A DNA stretch of 64,000 nucleotides from Natrialba sp. SSL1 (GCF_001861355.1 NZ_MASN01000018.1:331836-395835), one strand, 5' to 3'. Shown: positions 7,794 through 17,098, numbered from the stretch's first letter. Notes: generated from the letters alone by a model not told the origin. Translations and numbers: made by a program.

Positions 7794-8972
7794 ATGGACG
7801 ACCGCGCTTCGTCCGAGCCAAACTCCGGCCCTGACCCAACGCGCCAGGCGACCACCGCCACCGAGCAGACTGTCGACGGTCCTCCGATCGAGCGGATCGA
7901 CTCCGCCTTCGCGGTCTACGACGTTCACGTCGACGGCGAGCAACTGGTATACTACGGCGACCCTCGCAAACCGCCTGAAGAGCTGCTTCAGGATCTGTGG
8001 CCTGTCTTCCGCTCACACGGCTACGAACCGCGCTTTTCGACGCGCTACGGCGAGTACGTGCTCGTTGCCGAGCCGACGAGCGTCGGCATCGACGGCATCC
8101 CGTGGACGAACATCCTGTTACTGCTCGCAACCGTCGTCTCGACCCTCTTCGCCGGCTCGATGTGGTACCACATCGACCCCATCTCGAATCCCACAGAGAT
8201 GTGGCGCGCCTGGCCGTTCACCGTCGCGATTCTGGGCGTCCTCGGCGTTCACGAAATGGGCCACTACGTGATGAGCCGCTACCACGAGGTCGACGCCTCG
8301 CTGCCGTACTTCATCCCCGTTCCGACACTCATCGGGACCATGGGCGCGGTCATCAAAATGAAAGGCCGAATGCCCGACCGCAAGGCGCTGTTCGACATCG
8401 GCGTCGCCGGCCCGCTCGCCGGCCTGATCGCCACCATCGGTGTCACCATCGTCGGTCTCCACCTCCCGCCGACGGTCGCCCCCGATAGCGTCGTCCAGGA
8501 TCCCAACGCGATCCAGATCCAGCTCGGCTACCCGCCGCTACTCGAGTTACTCGCCGCTGCCTTCGACCAGCCGTTGTACCGCGACGATCCGGCGATGGCG
8601 GTGAACCCGGTGGTTATCGGGGGCTGGGTCGGGATGTTCGTCACGTTCCTGAACCTGATTCCGGTGGGCCAACTCGACGGCGGGCACATTTTGCGCGCGA
8701 TGACCGGCCGGTTCCAGGAGACGATCGCAGCGCTGGTTCCGGGCGTCCTGTTCGGCCTCGCGGCGTACCTCTACTACGTCAGCGGCTACAGCGGGAACTC
8801 GGTGCTCATCTGGGCCGTCTGGGGGCTGTTTACGGCGGTTCTGGCCTCCGTCGGGCCGGCCCATCCCGTGCGTGACGATTCGCTGGGGACCGGCCGATTC
8901 GTACTCGGCCTCATTACGTTCGTCCTCGGCGTGCTCTGTTTCATGCCGGTTCCGATCGAGATCATCGAGTGA
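7794..8972 (+). CDS. Site-2 protease family protein (M50, no PDZ)
   Basis: This 392-residue protein starts with about 100 soluble residues, then a membrane core. The zinc motif HEMGH is at residues 153-157 and the third zinc ligand motif (NLIPVGQLDGGHILR) has its Asp at 295. Several hydrophobic helices follow to the C-terminus. There is no PDZ, so it belongs to the compact S2P branch that includes plant EGY proteins and many archaeal paralogues. It probably cleaves transmembrane helices of regulatory proteins. Convergent with thiL. The soluble N-terminus (GEQLVYYGDPRKPPEELLQD) is shared by this subgroup and may gate substrate entry. Confidence 0.9.
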   Translation: MDDRASSEPNSGPDPTRQATTATEQTVDGPPIERIDSAFAVYDVHVDGEQLVYYGDPRKPPEELLQDLWPVFRSHGYEPRFSTRYGEYVLVAEPTSVGIDGIPWTNILLLLATVVSTLFAGSMWYHIDPISNPTEMWRAWPFTVAILGVLGVHEMGHYVMSRYHEVDASLPYFIPVPTLIGTMGAVIKMKGRMPDRKALFDIGVAGPLAGLIATIGVTIVGLHLPPTVAPDSVVQDPNAIQIQLGYPPLLELLAAAFDQPLYRDDPAMAVNPVVIGGWVGMFVTFLNLIPVGQLDGGHILRAMTGRFQETIAALVPGVLFGLAAYLYYVSGYSGNSVLIWAVWGLFTAVLASVGPAHPVRDDSLGTGRFVLGLITFVLGVLCFMPVPIEIIE

Positions 8973-9033
8973 GGCGGCTGCTGTGGGCACTGTGTGGCAG
9001 TAGAAACGCAGTGTTCTATTATCTACTCCAGAA

Positions 9034-9957
9034 CTAGCCGGAGCCGTGCGTAAAGCCCCGATCCGGCATCTCCTCTCCGTCCATCGTGATTCCGTCCTCG
9101 CGCGGAACCACCGACCCAAGCACCGAAATCGGTACCGGCACCGCCTCGCGAACCGCCGCTACCATCCCCTCTGGAATCGTCGCAACGAGTTCGAAGTCCT
9201 CACCGAACGTGGTCGCCCGCTCCAGCGCTTCGTCGTCAGTGTCGGTGACCTCGCGCAGCGACTCCGCGATCGGAACGCAGGACGCGTCGACTGTGAACCC
9301 GCAACCGCTCGCCTCTCCCAGTTGGTGTAGCGAGCGCGCGAGCCCGTCACTCGAGTCCATCATCGCTGTGGCGTGGGGTGCCAGCGCGCGCCCGGCGTCG
9401 ATTCGCGGCTCGAACTGGAACAGTTCGTTCGCGCGTTCGGTGTTGTTCCCGTCTTCGCCTTCTTTTTCATCTTCATCTCGGGCGAGAGCGAAGTACTCGA
9501 GTGCGGCGGCGCTGCGGCCGAGGGTGCCGGTGACACAGAGGCGGTCGCCCGGGTTCGCGCCGCTTCGCGGGACTGGCTGCTCTTCACACCGGCCGATCGC
9601 GGTCGTCGTCACCGTAAACTCGTCGTGGCCGTCGAGGTCGCCGCCGACGTAGTCGGCACCGACGAGGTTACAGACGTCGCGCGCGCCGCGAACGAAATCG
9701 AGGAGGTCCTCCCCGTCGAACTCGGGAGCAGCGTAGGCGGCGACCGCGGCAACCGCCTCAGCGCCCATCGCAGCCACGTCCGAGAGCGACGCTCCGACGG
9801 CGCGCCAGCCGGCCGTGTAGCGGGTCGTCCCCGCCGGAAAGTCCGTCGTCTCGTGGAGCATGTCCGTCGTCACCACGAGGTCGTCGACCACGGCGGCGTC
9901 GTCGCCGGCGTACTCGAGTTCGTCCGCGAGTAGCGCCAGGGCGGCGCGTTCGTCCAT
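9034..9957 (-). CDS. thiL: Thiamine-monophosphate kinase
   Basis: This 307-residue PurM-fold enzyme phosphorylates thiamine phosphate to the active cofactor TPP. Seen in the sequence: GDDAAVVDDLVVTTDMLHE near residues 18-36 (metal/ATP loop), WRAVGASLSDVAAMGA around 51-66 and MMDSSDGLARSL around 200. The segment around residues 160-175 (EDEKEGEDGN) is an acidic insertion. The start at 9957 gives MDERAALALLADELE, which agrees with family N-termini. The gene is divergent from rps19e, and the 102-bp spacer carries both promoters. Confidence 0.93.
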   Translation of the reverse strand: MDERAALALLADELEYAGDDAAVVDDLVVTTDMLHETTDFPAGTTRYTAGWRAVGASLSDVAAMGAEAVAAVAAYAAPEFDGEDLLDFVRGARDVCNLVGADYVGGDLDGHDEFTVTTTAIGRCEEQPVPRSGANPGDRLCVTGTLGRSAAALEYFALARDEDEKEGEDGNNTERANELFQFEPRIDAGRALAPHATAMMDSSDGLARSLHQLGEASGCGFTVDASCVPIAESLREVTDTDDEALERATTFGEDFELVATIPEGMVAAVREAVPVPISVLGSVVPREDGITMDGEEMPDRGFTHGSG

Positions 9958-10028
9958 ACGCCTCGTTTCGACTCGAGTGCGAAAAACCGTCCGGGTTCCG
10001 GGTCCACGCTCGGATCGGATACGATGGT

Positions 10029-10035
10029 CTTAAAT
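10029..10035 (+). promoter_or_regulatory. TATA box of rps19e
   Basis: The sequence cttaaat is centred 28 nt before the ATG at 10060. An in-frame ATG at 10024 overlaps this box and is therefore an unlikely start. Confidence 0.6.
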
Positions 10036-10059
10036 GCCGCGACAGGGAACCAAACGGCA

Positions 10060-10515
10060 ATGGCTACGATGTATGACGTTCCGGCGGACGACCTCATCGA
10101 GGCGCTCGCCGAGGACCTCGCGGACCGACTCGACGAACCGGACTGGGGAGAGTTTGCAAAGAGCGGCGTCGACCGAGAGCTGCCACCAGAACAGGAAGAC
10201 TTCTGGGCAACCCGCGCTGCAAGTCTCCTGCGCAAGGTCGCAGACCGCGGCCCTGTCGGTGTCGAGCGACTCTCGACCGAGTACGGCGGCGGCAAGAACG
10301 GCTCGAACCGCTACCAGGTCGCACCGGACAAGCGCGTCGACGGCTCGAAGAACCTGATCCGAACGATTCTCCAGCAGCTCGAAGAGGAGGACCTCGTCGA
10401 GACCGCAGAGGGTGAGGGTCGCCGAATCACCGCCGAGGGCCGCAGCCTGCTCGACGACACTGCCGGCTCCGTTCTCGAAGACCTCGACCGTCCGGAACTC
10501 GAGCGCTACGCGTAA
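10060..10515 (+). CDS. rps19e: 30S ribosomal protein S19e
   Basis: This 151-residue archaeal/eukaryal small-subunit protein is needed for late 30S assembly. Family marks are MYDVPADDLIEALAEDLA at the start, FWATRAASLLRKVADRGPVG in the middle (three-helix winged core), STEYGGGKNGSNRYQVAPD and IRTILQQLEEEDLVE. The start at 10060 is set by the TATA spacing and by the conserved N-terminus. The next gene, 204 bp on, is the PDCD5-family protein; the two are neighbours in many archaeal genomes, which supports a shared link to translation. Confidence 0.95.
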   Translation: MATMYDVPADDLIEALAEDLADRLDEPDWGEFAKSGVDRELPPEQEDFWATRAASLLRKVADRGPVGVERLSTEYGGGKNGSNRYQVAPDKRVDGSKNLIRTILQQLEEEDLVETAEGEGRRITAEGRSLLDDTAGSVLEDLDRPELERYA

Positions 10516-10719
10516 GTACGGGTTTGCGCTGATCGAGATTTTTCACGTCCAGTGTTGGAGCGCCAGCCGTCGCTTCCGAATTGTGGCTGTTGCGTTCCGC
10601 TAGACGCGAGCAGAGAGGACGGCGAACCCCCTTCCTGGACCAACTCCCACGCAAACGCCGCGCCAGCGGCCGCGTCCGAAATCATTTTCCACCTTGCAGG
10701 ACAAGCTGTTGGTATAGCT

Positions 10720-11070
10720 ATGAGCGGCTCACCAGACGAGGAGAAACTCGAGGAGCTTCGCCAGAAAAAGATGGAACAGCTCCAGGACCGCGCCGACTCC
10801 CAACAGGGGGGCGAAGAGCAGGAGGCAGCCCGCCAGCAGGCTGAAGCCCAGAAGAAGGCCGTCCTGCGCCAGCATCTGACCGACGACGCCCGCAAGCGAC
10901 TCAACACGGTCAAGATGAGCAAACCCCAGTTCGGCGAACAGGTCGAACGTCAGGTCATCAGTCTCGCCCGCAGCGGCCGCATTCAGGGCAAGATCGACGA
11001 CCAGAAGATGAAACAACTCCTGCAGGAACTCAAACCCGACTCGAAGAGTTTCGACATCCAGCGCCGCTAA
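10720..11070 (+). CDS. PDCD5-family DNA-binding protein
   Basis: This 116-residue protein has a charged, Gln-rich helix ([13 protein letters not shown] to [13 protein letters not shown], residues 8-50) followed by the conserved core [20 protein letters not shown] and [13 protein letters not shown]. These match archaeal homologues of human PDCD5 (MTH1615 type), small three-helix nucleic-acid-binding proteins. The ATG at 10720 is chosen because it begins with the family N-terminus; the frame upstream reads as non-coding. It lies between rps19e and a PP-loop protein 13 bp downstream, and is probably co-transcribed with the latter. Confidence 0.93.
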   Translation: MSGSPDEEKLEELRQKKMEQLQDRADSQQGGEEQEAARQQAEAQKKAVLRQHLTDDARKRLNTVKMSKPQFGEQVERQVISLARSGRIQGKIDDQKMKQLLQELKPDSKSFDIQRR

Positions 11071-11083
11071 CCGTCGACCTGGA

Positions 11084-11674
11084 ATGGATCTCGGACTGCT
11101 TTACAGCGGAGGGAAAGACTCGACGCTCGCCGCGCTTCTCCTCGACGAGTTCTACGACGTCACCCTCACCACGGCATACTTCGGAATCAGCGACGACTGG
11201 AAACACGCCCGCGAAACCGCCCACGCAACCGGCTTCGAGTTCGAGCGCCTCGAACTCGACCCCGATGTCGCGCACGAGGCCGTCGACCGGATTCGGGAGG
11301 ACGGCTTCCCGCGCAACGGTATCCAGCACGTTCACCAGCACGCACTCGAGGCGCTCGCCGCAGGCGAGTTCGATGCAATCGCGGACGGAACCCGACGCGA
11401 CGACCGCGTCCCAACTGTTTCGCGCGCACAGGCCCAGAGCCTCGAGGACCGCCACGGCGTCGACTATATCGCGCCGCTGTCGGGCTTCGGCCGGACGGCC
11501 GTCGATCGACTCGTGGAGGATCGCCTCGACGTGACGGTGGGTCCGAGCGAGGAGATCGACCGCGCCGACTACGAGGCAGAACTTCGGGAACTCATCGCCG
11601 AGGAGGACGGCCCGGCGGCGGTTACGGACGTGTTTCCGGATCACGAACAGACGTACGTGACTGATTTGCGGTAG
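11084..11674 (+). CDS. PP-loop ATP pyrophosphatase-like protein
   Basis: This 196-residue protein carries the PP-loop SGGKDS at residues 8-13, followed by TLAALLLDEFYDVTL, so it belongs to the N-type ATP pyrophosphatase superfamily with the tRNA-thiolation and diphthamide-amidation enzymes. The middle holds NGIQHVHQHALEAL and IADGTRRDDRVP, as in haloarchaeal orthologues usually listed only as a DUF family. There is no Cys-rich zinc motif like that of TtuA/Ncs6. It probably adenylates an unknown substrate, perhaps RNA or a translation factor given its S19e/PDCD5/HisS neighbours. Confidence 0.8.
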   Translation: MDLGLLYSGGKDSTLAALLLDEFYDVTLTTAYFGISDDWKHARETAHATGFEFERLELDPDVAHEAVDRIREDGFPRNGIQHVHQHALEALAAGEFDAIADGTRRDDRVPTVSRAQAQSLEDRHGVDYIAPLSGFGRTAVDRLVEDRLDVTVGPSEEIDRADYEAELRELIAEEDGPAAVTDVFPDHEQTYVTDLR

Positions 11675-11699
11675 CCCGTACCCGAGTACACCCCCCACA

Positions 11700-11882
11700 A
11701 TGGAACTCGCAAATCGAACGCTCCGTGATCGAGTCGTGCAGGCGCTCGTCGTCGGACTCGTCCTGCTGGCGTTTCAGTACTACCGCGGCTCGATCGACGT
11801 CGGATACGTTCTGTGGGTGTCTGTTCTGGTCGCGCTCATCGTGCTCGCTCTCGATTTCGCGAAACAGCGCGTGAGCGGATGA
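11700..11882 (+). CDS. 60-aa membrane protein with two predicted helices
   Basis: The product has a short polar start (MELANRTLRDRVVQ), a first helix (ALVVGLVLLAFQYY), a short loop with RGSIDVG and a second helix (YVLWVSVLVALIVLALDF), ending in a basic tail. It begins 25 bp after the PP-loop gene on the same strand and is probably in the same transcript. Codon use is that of its neighbours. I recognise no family; many haloarchaea have small two-helix proteins of this type. Confidence 0.7.
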   Translation: MELANRTLRDRVVQALVVGLVLLAFQYYRGSIDVGYVLWVSVLVALIVLALDFAKQRVSG

Positions 11883-12024
11883 GGTGCGGAGTACGACGGA
11901 CAAGAATAGCAGTTGCAGAGCGAGGGCACCGACCACAGTTCGGACCGGTATCGAGTGCCGACGACGAGCGCAGAACCGTCCAGAAACGAAAGGATAGAAG
12001 TCCGCCCTCGGCGAACCACCAGTC

Positions 12025-13323
12025 ATGTACGACCGGATCAAGGGCTTTCGTGACTTCTATCCCGGTGAGATGGCCGCCAGACGGGCGACCATCGACACGC
12101 TGGAGGACACCGCCCGCGGCTACGGCTTCCGCGAGATCGGGACGCCCGCACTCGAGCGCGCCGAGATGTGGACCGACAAGAGCGGCGACGACATCGTCGA
12201 TGAACTCTACGCCTTCGAGGACCAGGGCGGCCGCCACGTTACCCTGACGCCCGAACTGACGCCGACCGTCGCGCGGATGGTCGTCGCCAAGCAACAGGAA
12301 CTCTCGAAACCCATCAAGTGGTTCTCGACGCGCCCATTCTGGCGCTACGAGCAGGTCCAGCAGGGCCGCCAGCGCGAATTTTACCAGACCAACGTCGACA
12401 TCTTCGGCTCCTCGGAACCCGAAGCCGACGCCGAGATTCTCGCCTGGGCCGCAGACGCGATGACCAACCTCGGACTCACCGGCGAGCACTTCGAGTTCCG
12501 CATCTCCCACCGCGATATTCTGGGCGGCGTTCTGGAGAGCTACGACGCCGACGTCGACACCGAGGACGCGATTCGCGCGGTCGACAAGTCGGACAAACTC
12601 TCGACCGTGGAGTACCACGACCTGCTGATCGGTGCGGGACTCACGGCCGATCAGGCCGTCGAATTCGACGACCTCATCGCCGGCGGCGACTTAGAGGAAG
12701 TCCGAGAGTTCGCGAACACCGAGCGCGTCGATGCCGCGGTCGACAACCTCCAGAACGTTCTCGCGGCCGCCGACGACTTCGGGGCGCGCGAGTTCTGTAC
12801 GATCTCACTCGAGACGGCCCGCGGACTGGACTACTACACGGGCGTCGTCTTCGAGTGTTTCGACTCCGCGGGCGAGGTCTCGCGGTCGATCTTCGGCGGC
12901 GGGCGTTACGACGACCTCATCGAGAGCTTCGGTGGCCAGCCGACGCCCGCGGTCGGCGTCGCACCGGGACACGCGACGCTGCCGCTGCTTCTCCAGCGCG
13001 CGGGCGTTTGGCCCGCAGAAGAGGTTACGACGGACTACTACGTCCTCCAGATCGGCGACACCCGAACGGAAGCGGCCCGAATCGCGCGCGACCTGCGCGA
13101 GCGTGGCCACGTCGTCGAGACGGACGTCGCCGGCCGCTCGTTCGGCTCGCAGCTGAACTACGCGGACTCGATCAACGCCGAGACGGTCGTCATCGCGGGC
13201 GAGCAGGATCTCGCAAACGACGAGGTGACGATCAAAGATATGGCGTCGGGAGACCAGTTGCAGGTCCCAGTCGAGTCGTTCCCCGGCGAGCACGAGCGGC
13301 CGACGCTCGCTGACTTCGAATAG
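12025..13323 (+). CDS. hisS: Histidyl-tRNA synthetase
   Basis: This 432-residue class II synthetase shows motif 1 (YGFREIGTPALERAEMW, near residue 32), motif 2 (FSTRPFWRYEQVQQGRQREF, near 100-119), the HisA motif (ARGLDYYTGVVFE, about 265) and motif 3 (GGGRYDDLIESFGGQPTPAVG, about 290). The C-terminal anticodon-binding domain starts with DYYVLQIGDTRTEA. It charges tRNA-His in the cytosol. Length and motifs are ordinary. No ribosome-binding site is seen; the upstream 140 bp are AT-poor with a ggatagaag patch as the only TATA-like sequence. Confidence 0.96.
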   Translation: MYDRIKGFRDFYPGEMAARRATIDTLEDTARGYGFREIGTPALERAEMWTDKSGDDIVDELYAFEDQGGRHVTLTPELTPTVARMVVAKQQELSKPIKWFSTRPFWRYEQVQQGRQREFYQTNVDIFGSSEPEADAEILAWAADAMTNLGLTGEHFEFRISHRDILGGVLESYDADVDTEDAIRAVDKSDKLSTVEYHDLLIGAGLTADQAVEFDDLIAGGDLEEVREFANTERVDAAVDNLQNVLAAADDFGAREFCTISLETARGLDYYTGVVFECFDSAGEVSRSIFGGGRYDDLIESFGGQPTPAVGVAPGHATLPLLLQRAGVWPAEEVTTDYYVLQIGDTRTEAARIARDLRERGHVVETDVAGRSFGSQLNYADSINAETVVIAGEQDLANDEVTIKDMASGDQLQVPVESFPGEHERPTLADFE

Positions 13324-13471
13324 GGAGTCCAGTTCCAGGAGCGGCACAGCCGAGTTTCTGTGTGCAGCGGGTTGGCGGGCGAGTACGGGAGGATCGCTAG
13401 CAGTCCACCTGCCAGACCACCGCAAAAGCAAGAGTTACGTACCCAATTTCCGAAGGCAGGAACAGTACCCA

Positions 13472-14959
13472 ATGGTGCGCAACCAGTACGACGTGATCGT
13501 TGTCGGGGGCGGGATCGCGGGCTGTTTCGCGGCAGCAACTGCAGCCGCGGAGGGGATCGACGTGGTTCAGTTAGAGCGCAAACCCCGCGAGCAGGGCGGG
13601 TTCATCGCCTGTGGCGATGCGATCAAGAGCCCTCGCGATCCGAAGAATTACCCGGGGCCGATCGATATGGACGCGATCGCCGACGACGAGGCCGTCCTCG
13701 TCGACAACAACATCGACCAGATCGAGTACTGGGACGAAGAACTCGACGTACGGAAGGTCTTACCCTACGAGGACAGCAGCAACGTCGTCGACCGCTACGA
13801 GTTCGGCCAGCGCCTGCTCGAGCAGGCAGCCGACTGCGGCGTCGAGCAACACTACGACACGGTGGTCAACGAGGTAACCCAGAACGGACAGATCACCGGC
13901 GTCAAAGCGGTCCGGGACGGGGAGCCAGTCAGCTACGAGTGTGACGTGCTGATCGACGCTGCAGGCGCACAGTCGATCCTGCAGGACATGGTCAGCTTCG
14001 AGGACCTCGATACCCCCAGCGAGCCGACGTTCGAGGTGCCCCACTACACCCACTTCGGGTCGGCCTACCGCGAAATCATCGAGACCGAACAGCCCGTCGA
14101 GTACCACAACGCCATCGTCGGCAAGCCTCTAGAGGAGATGGGCTACATCTGGTACTTCCCGCGGACGCCAACCCAGATCAACGTCGGGCTGGGATTCCAG
14201 ATGAACAAGGAGCCGATCCCGCTCGCCGACCGCCTGCGCCGCGATATCGAGCACCGCCACGAGTACCAGGGCGCAACCGTCGCAGAGCGATTCGGGAACA
14301 CGAACAAACTCGGCGCGGCGATTGCCCTCCGCCGACCGCTCGACTCGATGGTCGCCCCCGGCTACCTGGCGACGGGCGGTGCAGCGGGGACGACCCACCC
14401 GATTACGGGCAAGGGCATCCGCGGTGCGGCCTACTCCGGCTACTCCGCCGGCCGTGCCGTCGCCCAGGCCATCGAGGACGGCGACACCTCGGAGGCCGGA
14501 CTCTGGGAGCACAACCGCTGGCTCTACCGCGAGCACGGCGAGGCCGCAAAGCTCGCCTCGTGGGACGCGTACAACGTCGCCGCGAGCATGCTCGACGTAA
14601 ACACCCTGCGGGCCGTCGCTGCACTCCTCCCCGAGGCCGAAATTCGAGAGATCGTCGGCACCTCCACGGAGGTTGACAGCCTCAAAAGCAAGTTCCTCGT
14701 CGGTACCGGGGTCCTGAAGAATTTCGTCTCCGAGTATCGCAAGGACTCCTTCGACACCCTCGGCGTGAGCAAACGCGACCTACTCGAGTCCATCCGTACC
14801 GTCAGGAAGACACGGAATCACGTCGCCAGGTACGAACAGCAGTACGAGGCCTATCCGACAGATCCGTCGACGTTCGACACGTGGCTCGCAGAACGGGACC
14901 GGATAGATCAGGCGTTCTACGACGATCTCGGGATTCCGCCGAGCGAGCAGAAGTACTGA
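13472..14959 (+). CDS. Geranylgeranyl reductase family FAD-dependent oxidoreductase
   Basis: This 495-residue flavoprotein opens with a Rossmann FAD motif (VIVVGGGIAGCFAA, residues 8-21), then the family sequence GGFIACGDAIKSP. The middle has WYFPRTPTQINVGLGF and the ATGGAAGTTHPITGKGIRGA segment that closes over the flavin. Archaeal members saturate the geranylgeranyl chains of membrane ether lipids or of menaquinone side chains. The family call is firm. Which substrate is used is not decided by sequence, since haloarchaea encode several paralogues. It stands alone between hisS and a small zinc-ribbon-like gene. Confidence 0.9.
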   Translation: MVRNQYDVIVVGGGIAGCFAAATAAAEGIDVVQLERKPREQGGFIACGDAIKSPRDPKNYPGPIDMDAIADDEAVLVDNNIDQIEYWDEELDVRKVLPYEDSSNVVDRYEFGQRLLEQAADCGVEQHYDTVVNEVTQNGQITGVKAVRDGEPVSYECDVLIDAAGAQSILQDMVSFEDLDTPSEPTFEVPHYTHFGSAYREIIETEQPVEYHNAIVGKPLEEMGYIWYFPRTPTQINVGLGFQMNKEPIPLADRLRRDIEHRHEYQGATVAERFGNTNKLGAAIALRRPLDSMVAPGYLATGGAAGTTHPITGKGIRGAAYSGYSAGRAVAQAIEDGDTSEAGLWEHNRWLYREHGEAAKLASWDAYNVAASMLDVNTLRAVAALLPEAEIREIVGTSTEVDSLKSKFLVGTGVLKNFVSEYRKDSFDTLGVSKRDLLESIRTVRKTRNHVARYEQQYEAYPTDPSTFDTWLAERDRIDQAFYDDLGIPPSEQKY

Positions 14960-15081
14960 CTGCCCTGCGTCGGACAAGAATCGAATACGCAGACTGAGTT
15001 TCAGTCGGCAGTGATTGTTGCTCAGAAGAGCCGGCTGTGGCTACCCATCACCCGTCACCCGTTACTCGTCACCGATAGCGG

Positions 15082-15360
15082 TTACTCGAGTTCAGTCTGC
15101 GCTTCTGCATCGGTTGTCGGAGCGGTCTCGCGCTGTTGCTTGTCCCCCTCGTCGTGCGCGCTCTCGAGTTTGATCTTGGTCGCGTTGCTCGCGTCGTCCG
15201 ACCCACCGGCGGCCGAAATCGGCTCGACCAGATCGCCACGTTCGATCGGCGAATGGCCGGTGTCGACGTGGTGGTCGATCATCGCGAGATCGAGGTCGGT
15301 CGTCTCCTCTGCCGTGACGGTGTGCGTCCACTCACACTCCCCACAGTATGCGGTTGGCAC
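15082..15360 (-). CDS. Small zinc-finger-like haloarchaeal protein
   Basis: This 92-residue protein starts at a GTG (15360). Residues 1-40 carry AYCGECEWTHTV and, later, MIDHHVDTGHSP. The CxxC plus His spacing could bind one zinc in a C2H2-like way. The rest is Asp/Glu/Ala-rich, as in haloarchaeal acidic tails. Codon pattern and acidity support it as real, and it is convergent with the geranylgeranyl reductase gene. Function is unknown; short proteins of this form are common in haloarchaea. Confidence 0.65.
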   Translation of the reverse strand: MPTAYCGECEWTHTVTAEETTDLDLAMIDHHVDTGHSPIERGDLVEPISAAGGSDDASNATKIKLESAHDEGDKQQRETAPTTDAEAQTELE

Positions 15361-15474
15361 GAGTGAGGACTGGAACTGCGTTCTAATGAGGGTGCGGGTT
15401 CATACGCAGCGCGTTTAAGATGGGGACCCCGTTCGTCCTTCGGTGGCCCCAGCGGCCCCCGGCGGTCCTCGGCG

Positions 15475-15500
15475 GGTGCCGGTGGGCACCGGTGGGTGCC
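15475..15500. repeat. Alternating GGTGCC / GGCACC arms
   Basis: Three 6-bp arms, GGTGCC (15475-80), GGCACC (15485-90) and GGTGCC (15495-500), are each separated by GGTG. The middle arm can pair with either neighbour, giving two mutually exclusive hairpins. They lie in the 190-bp region before the sulfatase, downstream of a TATA-like tttaag at 15414-15419. Confidence 0.5.
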
Positions 15501-15550
15501 GGCGAAAGGCAAGTCTCACAGTTAACTGTCCCAGCGATGTAGCACCCGCG

Positions 15551-17098
15551 ATGGTCGACGCCGACACCCGGCCGAACGTCCTGCTCGTGCTCACGGACCA
15601 GGAGCGCTACGACTGCAGCGCCCTCGATGGGCCGGTCGCCGACACGGTCGAAACGGAGACGATAGACCACCTCTCGGCGACCGGCACGCACTTCGAGCGC
15701 GCGTTCACCCCGATCAGTATCTGCTCAAGCGCCCGCGCGTCGCTGCTGACCGGCCGGTTCCCCCACGGCCACGGCATGCTGAACAACTGCCACGAGGACG
15801 ACGCCCTCCAGCCCAACCTGCCGCCCGGAATCCCGACGTTCTCGGAGAAACTCGACGATGCCGGCTACCACCTGACCTACACCGGGAAGTGGCACGTCGG
15901 CCGCGATCAAACCCCCGAGAACTTCGGCTTCTCCTATCTCGGCGGCAGCGACACACACCACGACGACATCGACGACGCGTTCCGCGAGTACCGCGCCGAA
16001 CGCGGGACGCCCGTCGGTGAGGCTGATCTCGAAGACATCATCTATACCGGCACCGATCCCCGAGACGACAGCAGCGGGACGTTCGTCGCCGCCACGACCT
16101 CGGTCGATGTCGAAGAGACACGCGTCTGGTTCCTGGCCGAGCGAACGATCGACGCGATCGAAGCACACGCGAACGGTGACCGTGACGACCCCTTCTTCCA
16201 CCGAGCGGACTTCTACGGCCCGCACCATCCCTACGTCGTCCCCGAACCCTACGCCTCGATGTACGACCCCGAGAACGTCGATCTCCCCGGGAGCTACGCC
16301 GAAACCGACGCCGGAAAGCCGCAGGTCCACGCGAACTACCGCTCCTACCGCGGCGTCGAGCAGTTCGACCGAGAGATCTGGACGGAAGCCATCGCCAAGT
16401 ACTGGGGTTTCGTCACCCTGATCGACGACCAACTTGGTCGGATTCTGGATGTACTCGAGTCCACCGGCCTCACGGACGAGACGGTGGTCGTCCATGCCTC
16501 GGATCATGGCGACTTCGCTGGAGGGCACCGTCAGTTCAACAAGGGGCCGCTGATGTACGACGATACGTATCACATCCCGCTGCAGGTGCGCTGGCCGGGC
16601 GTTACGGAGCCGGGATCGGTGTGCAAGGAGCCGGTGCACCTTCACGATCTGGCGGCGACGTTTCTCGAGATGGGCGGCGTGGCGATCCCTCAGAGTTTTG
16701 CTTCGCGCAGTCTCGTGCCGTTGCTGGAAGCTGCTGACGCGGAGGAAAGAATGGGAGAGGGTGAGGGAAAGGGAGAGGGTGAAAGTGAGGGGAAGCGAAC
16801 TGCGTCGCCGACGTGGTCAGATTCAGTCTTCGCCCAGTACCACGGCGACGAATTCGGCCTCTACACTCAGCGGATGATCCGCACGGATCGGTACAAGTAC
16901 GTCTACAACGCGCCGGACGTAGACGAGTTGTACGACCTCGAGGCAGATCCGGCGGAGTTGCAGAACCTGATCGACCACCCCGACTACGCCGCTGTTCGCC
17001 AAGACCTCCGAACGGAACTGATCAACTGGATGGAGGAGACCGACGATCCGAATCGAAAGTGGGTGCCGGACGTGCTGCGGGCGACCGAGGAGCCGTAA
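15551..17098 (+). CDS. Sulfatase family hydrolase
   Basis: This 515-residue alkaline-phosphatase-superfamily enzyme shows the N-terminal NVLLVLTDQERYD (metal Asp16), the formylglycine-type motif C58-S-S-A-R62 followed by ASLLTGR, TGKWHVG (residues 112-117) and the late DHGDFAGGH segment. The usual Pro of CxPxR is Ser here. No signal peptide is seen, so it may be cytosolic; substrate could be a sulfate ester of a polysaccharide or lipid. Codons 400-417 or so encode a Glu/Gly/Lys-rich insert (16750-16800). ATG 15551 begins the conserved domain; a GTG at 15443 would add a Gly/Pro/Arg-rich leader unlike haloarchaeal protein. Confidence 0.88.
   Translation: MVDADTRPNVLLVLTDQERYDCSALDGPVADTVETETIDHLSATGTHFERAFTPISICSSARASLLTGRFPHGHGMLNNCHEDDALQPNLPPGIPTFSEKLDDAGYHLTYTGKWHVGRDQTPENFGFSYLGGSDTHHDDIDDAFREYRAERGTPVGEADLEDIIYTGTDPRDDSSGTFVAATTSVDVEETRVWFLAERTIDAIEAHANGDRDDPFFHRADFYGPHHPYVVPEPYASMYDPENVDLPGSYAETDAGKPQVHANYRSYRGVEQFDREIWTEAIAKYWGFVTLIDDQLGRILDVLESTGLTDETVVVHASDHGDFAGGHRQFNKGPLMYDDTYHIPLQVRWPGVTEPGSVCKEPVHLHDLAATFLEMGGVAIPQSFASRSLVPLLEAADAEERMGEGEGKGEGESEGKRTASPTWSDSVFAQYHGDEFGLYTQRMIRTDRYKYVYNAPDVDELYDLEADPAELQNLIDHPDYAAVRQDLRTELINWMEETDDPNRKWVPDVLRATEEP

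Noticed and set aside
15443..15550. Possible GTG start of the sulfatase at 15443, which has a TATA box at ideal spacing
   Set aside because: The added 36 residues are Gly/Pro/Arg-rich and non-acidic, and cross hairpin-forming DNA; ATG 15551 starts the conserved domain. Kept as an open possibility only.
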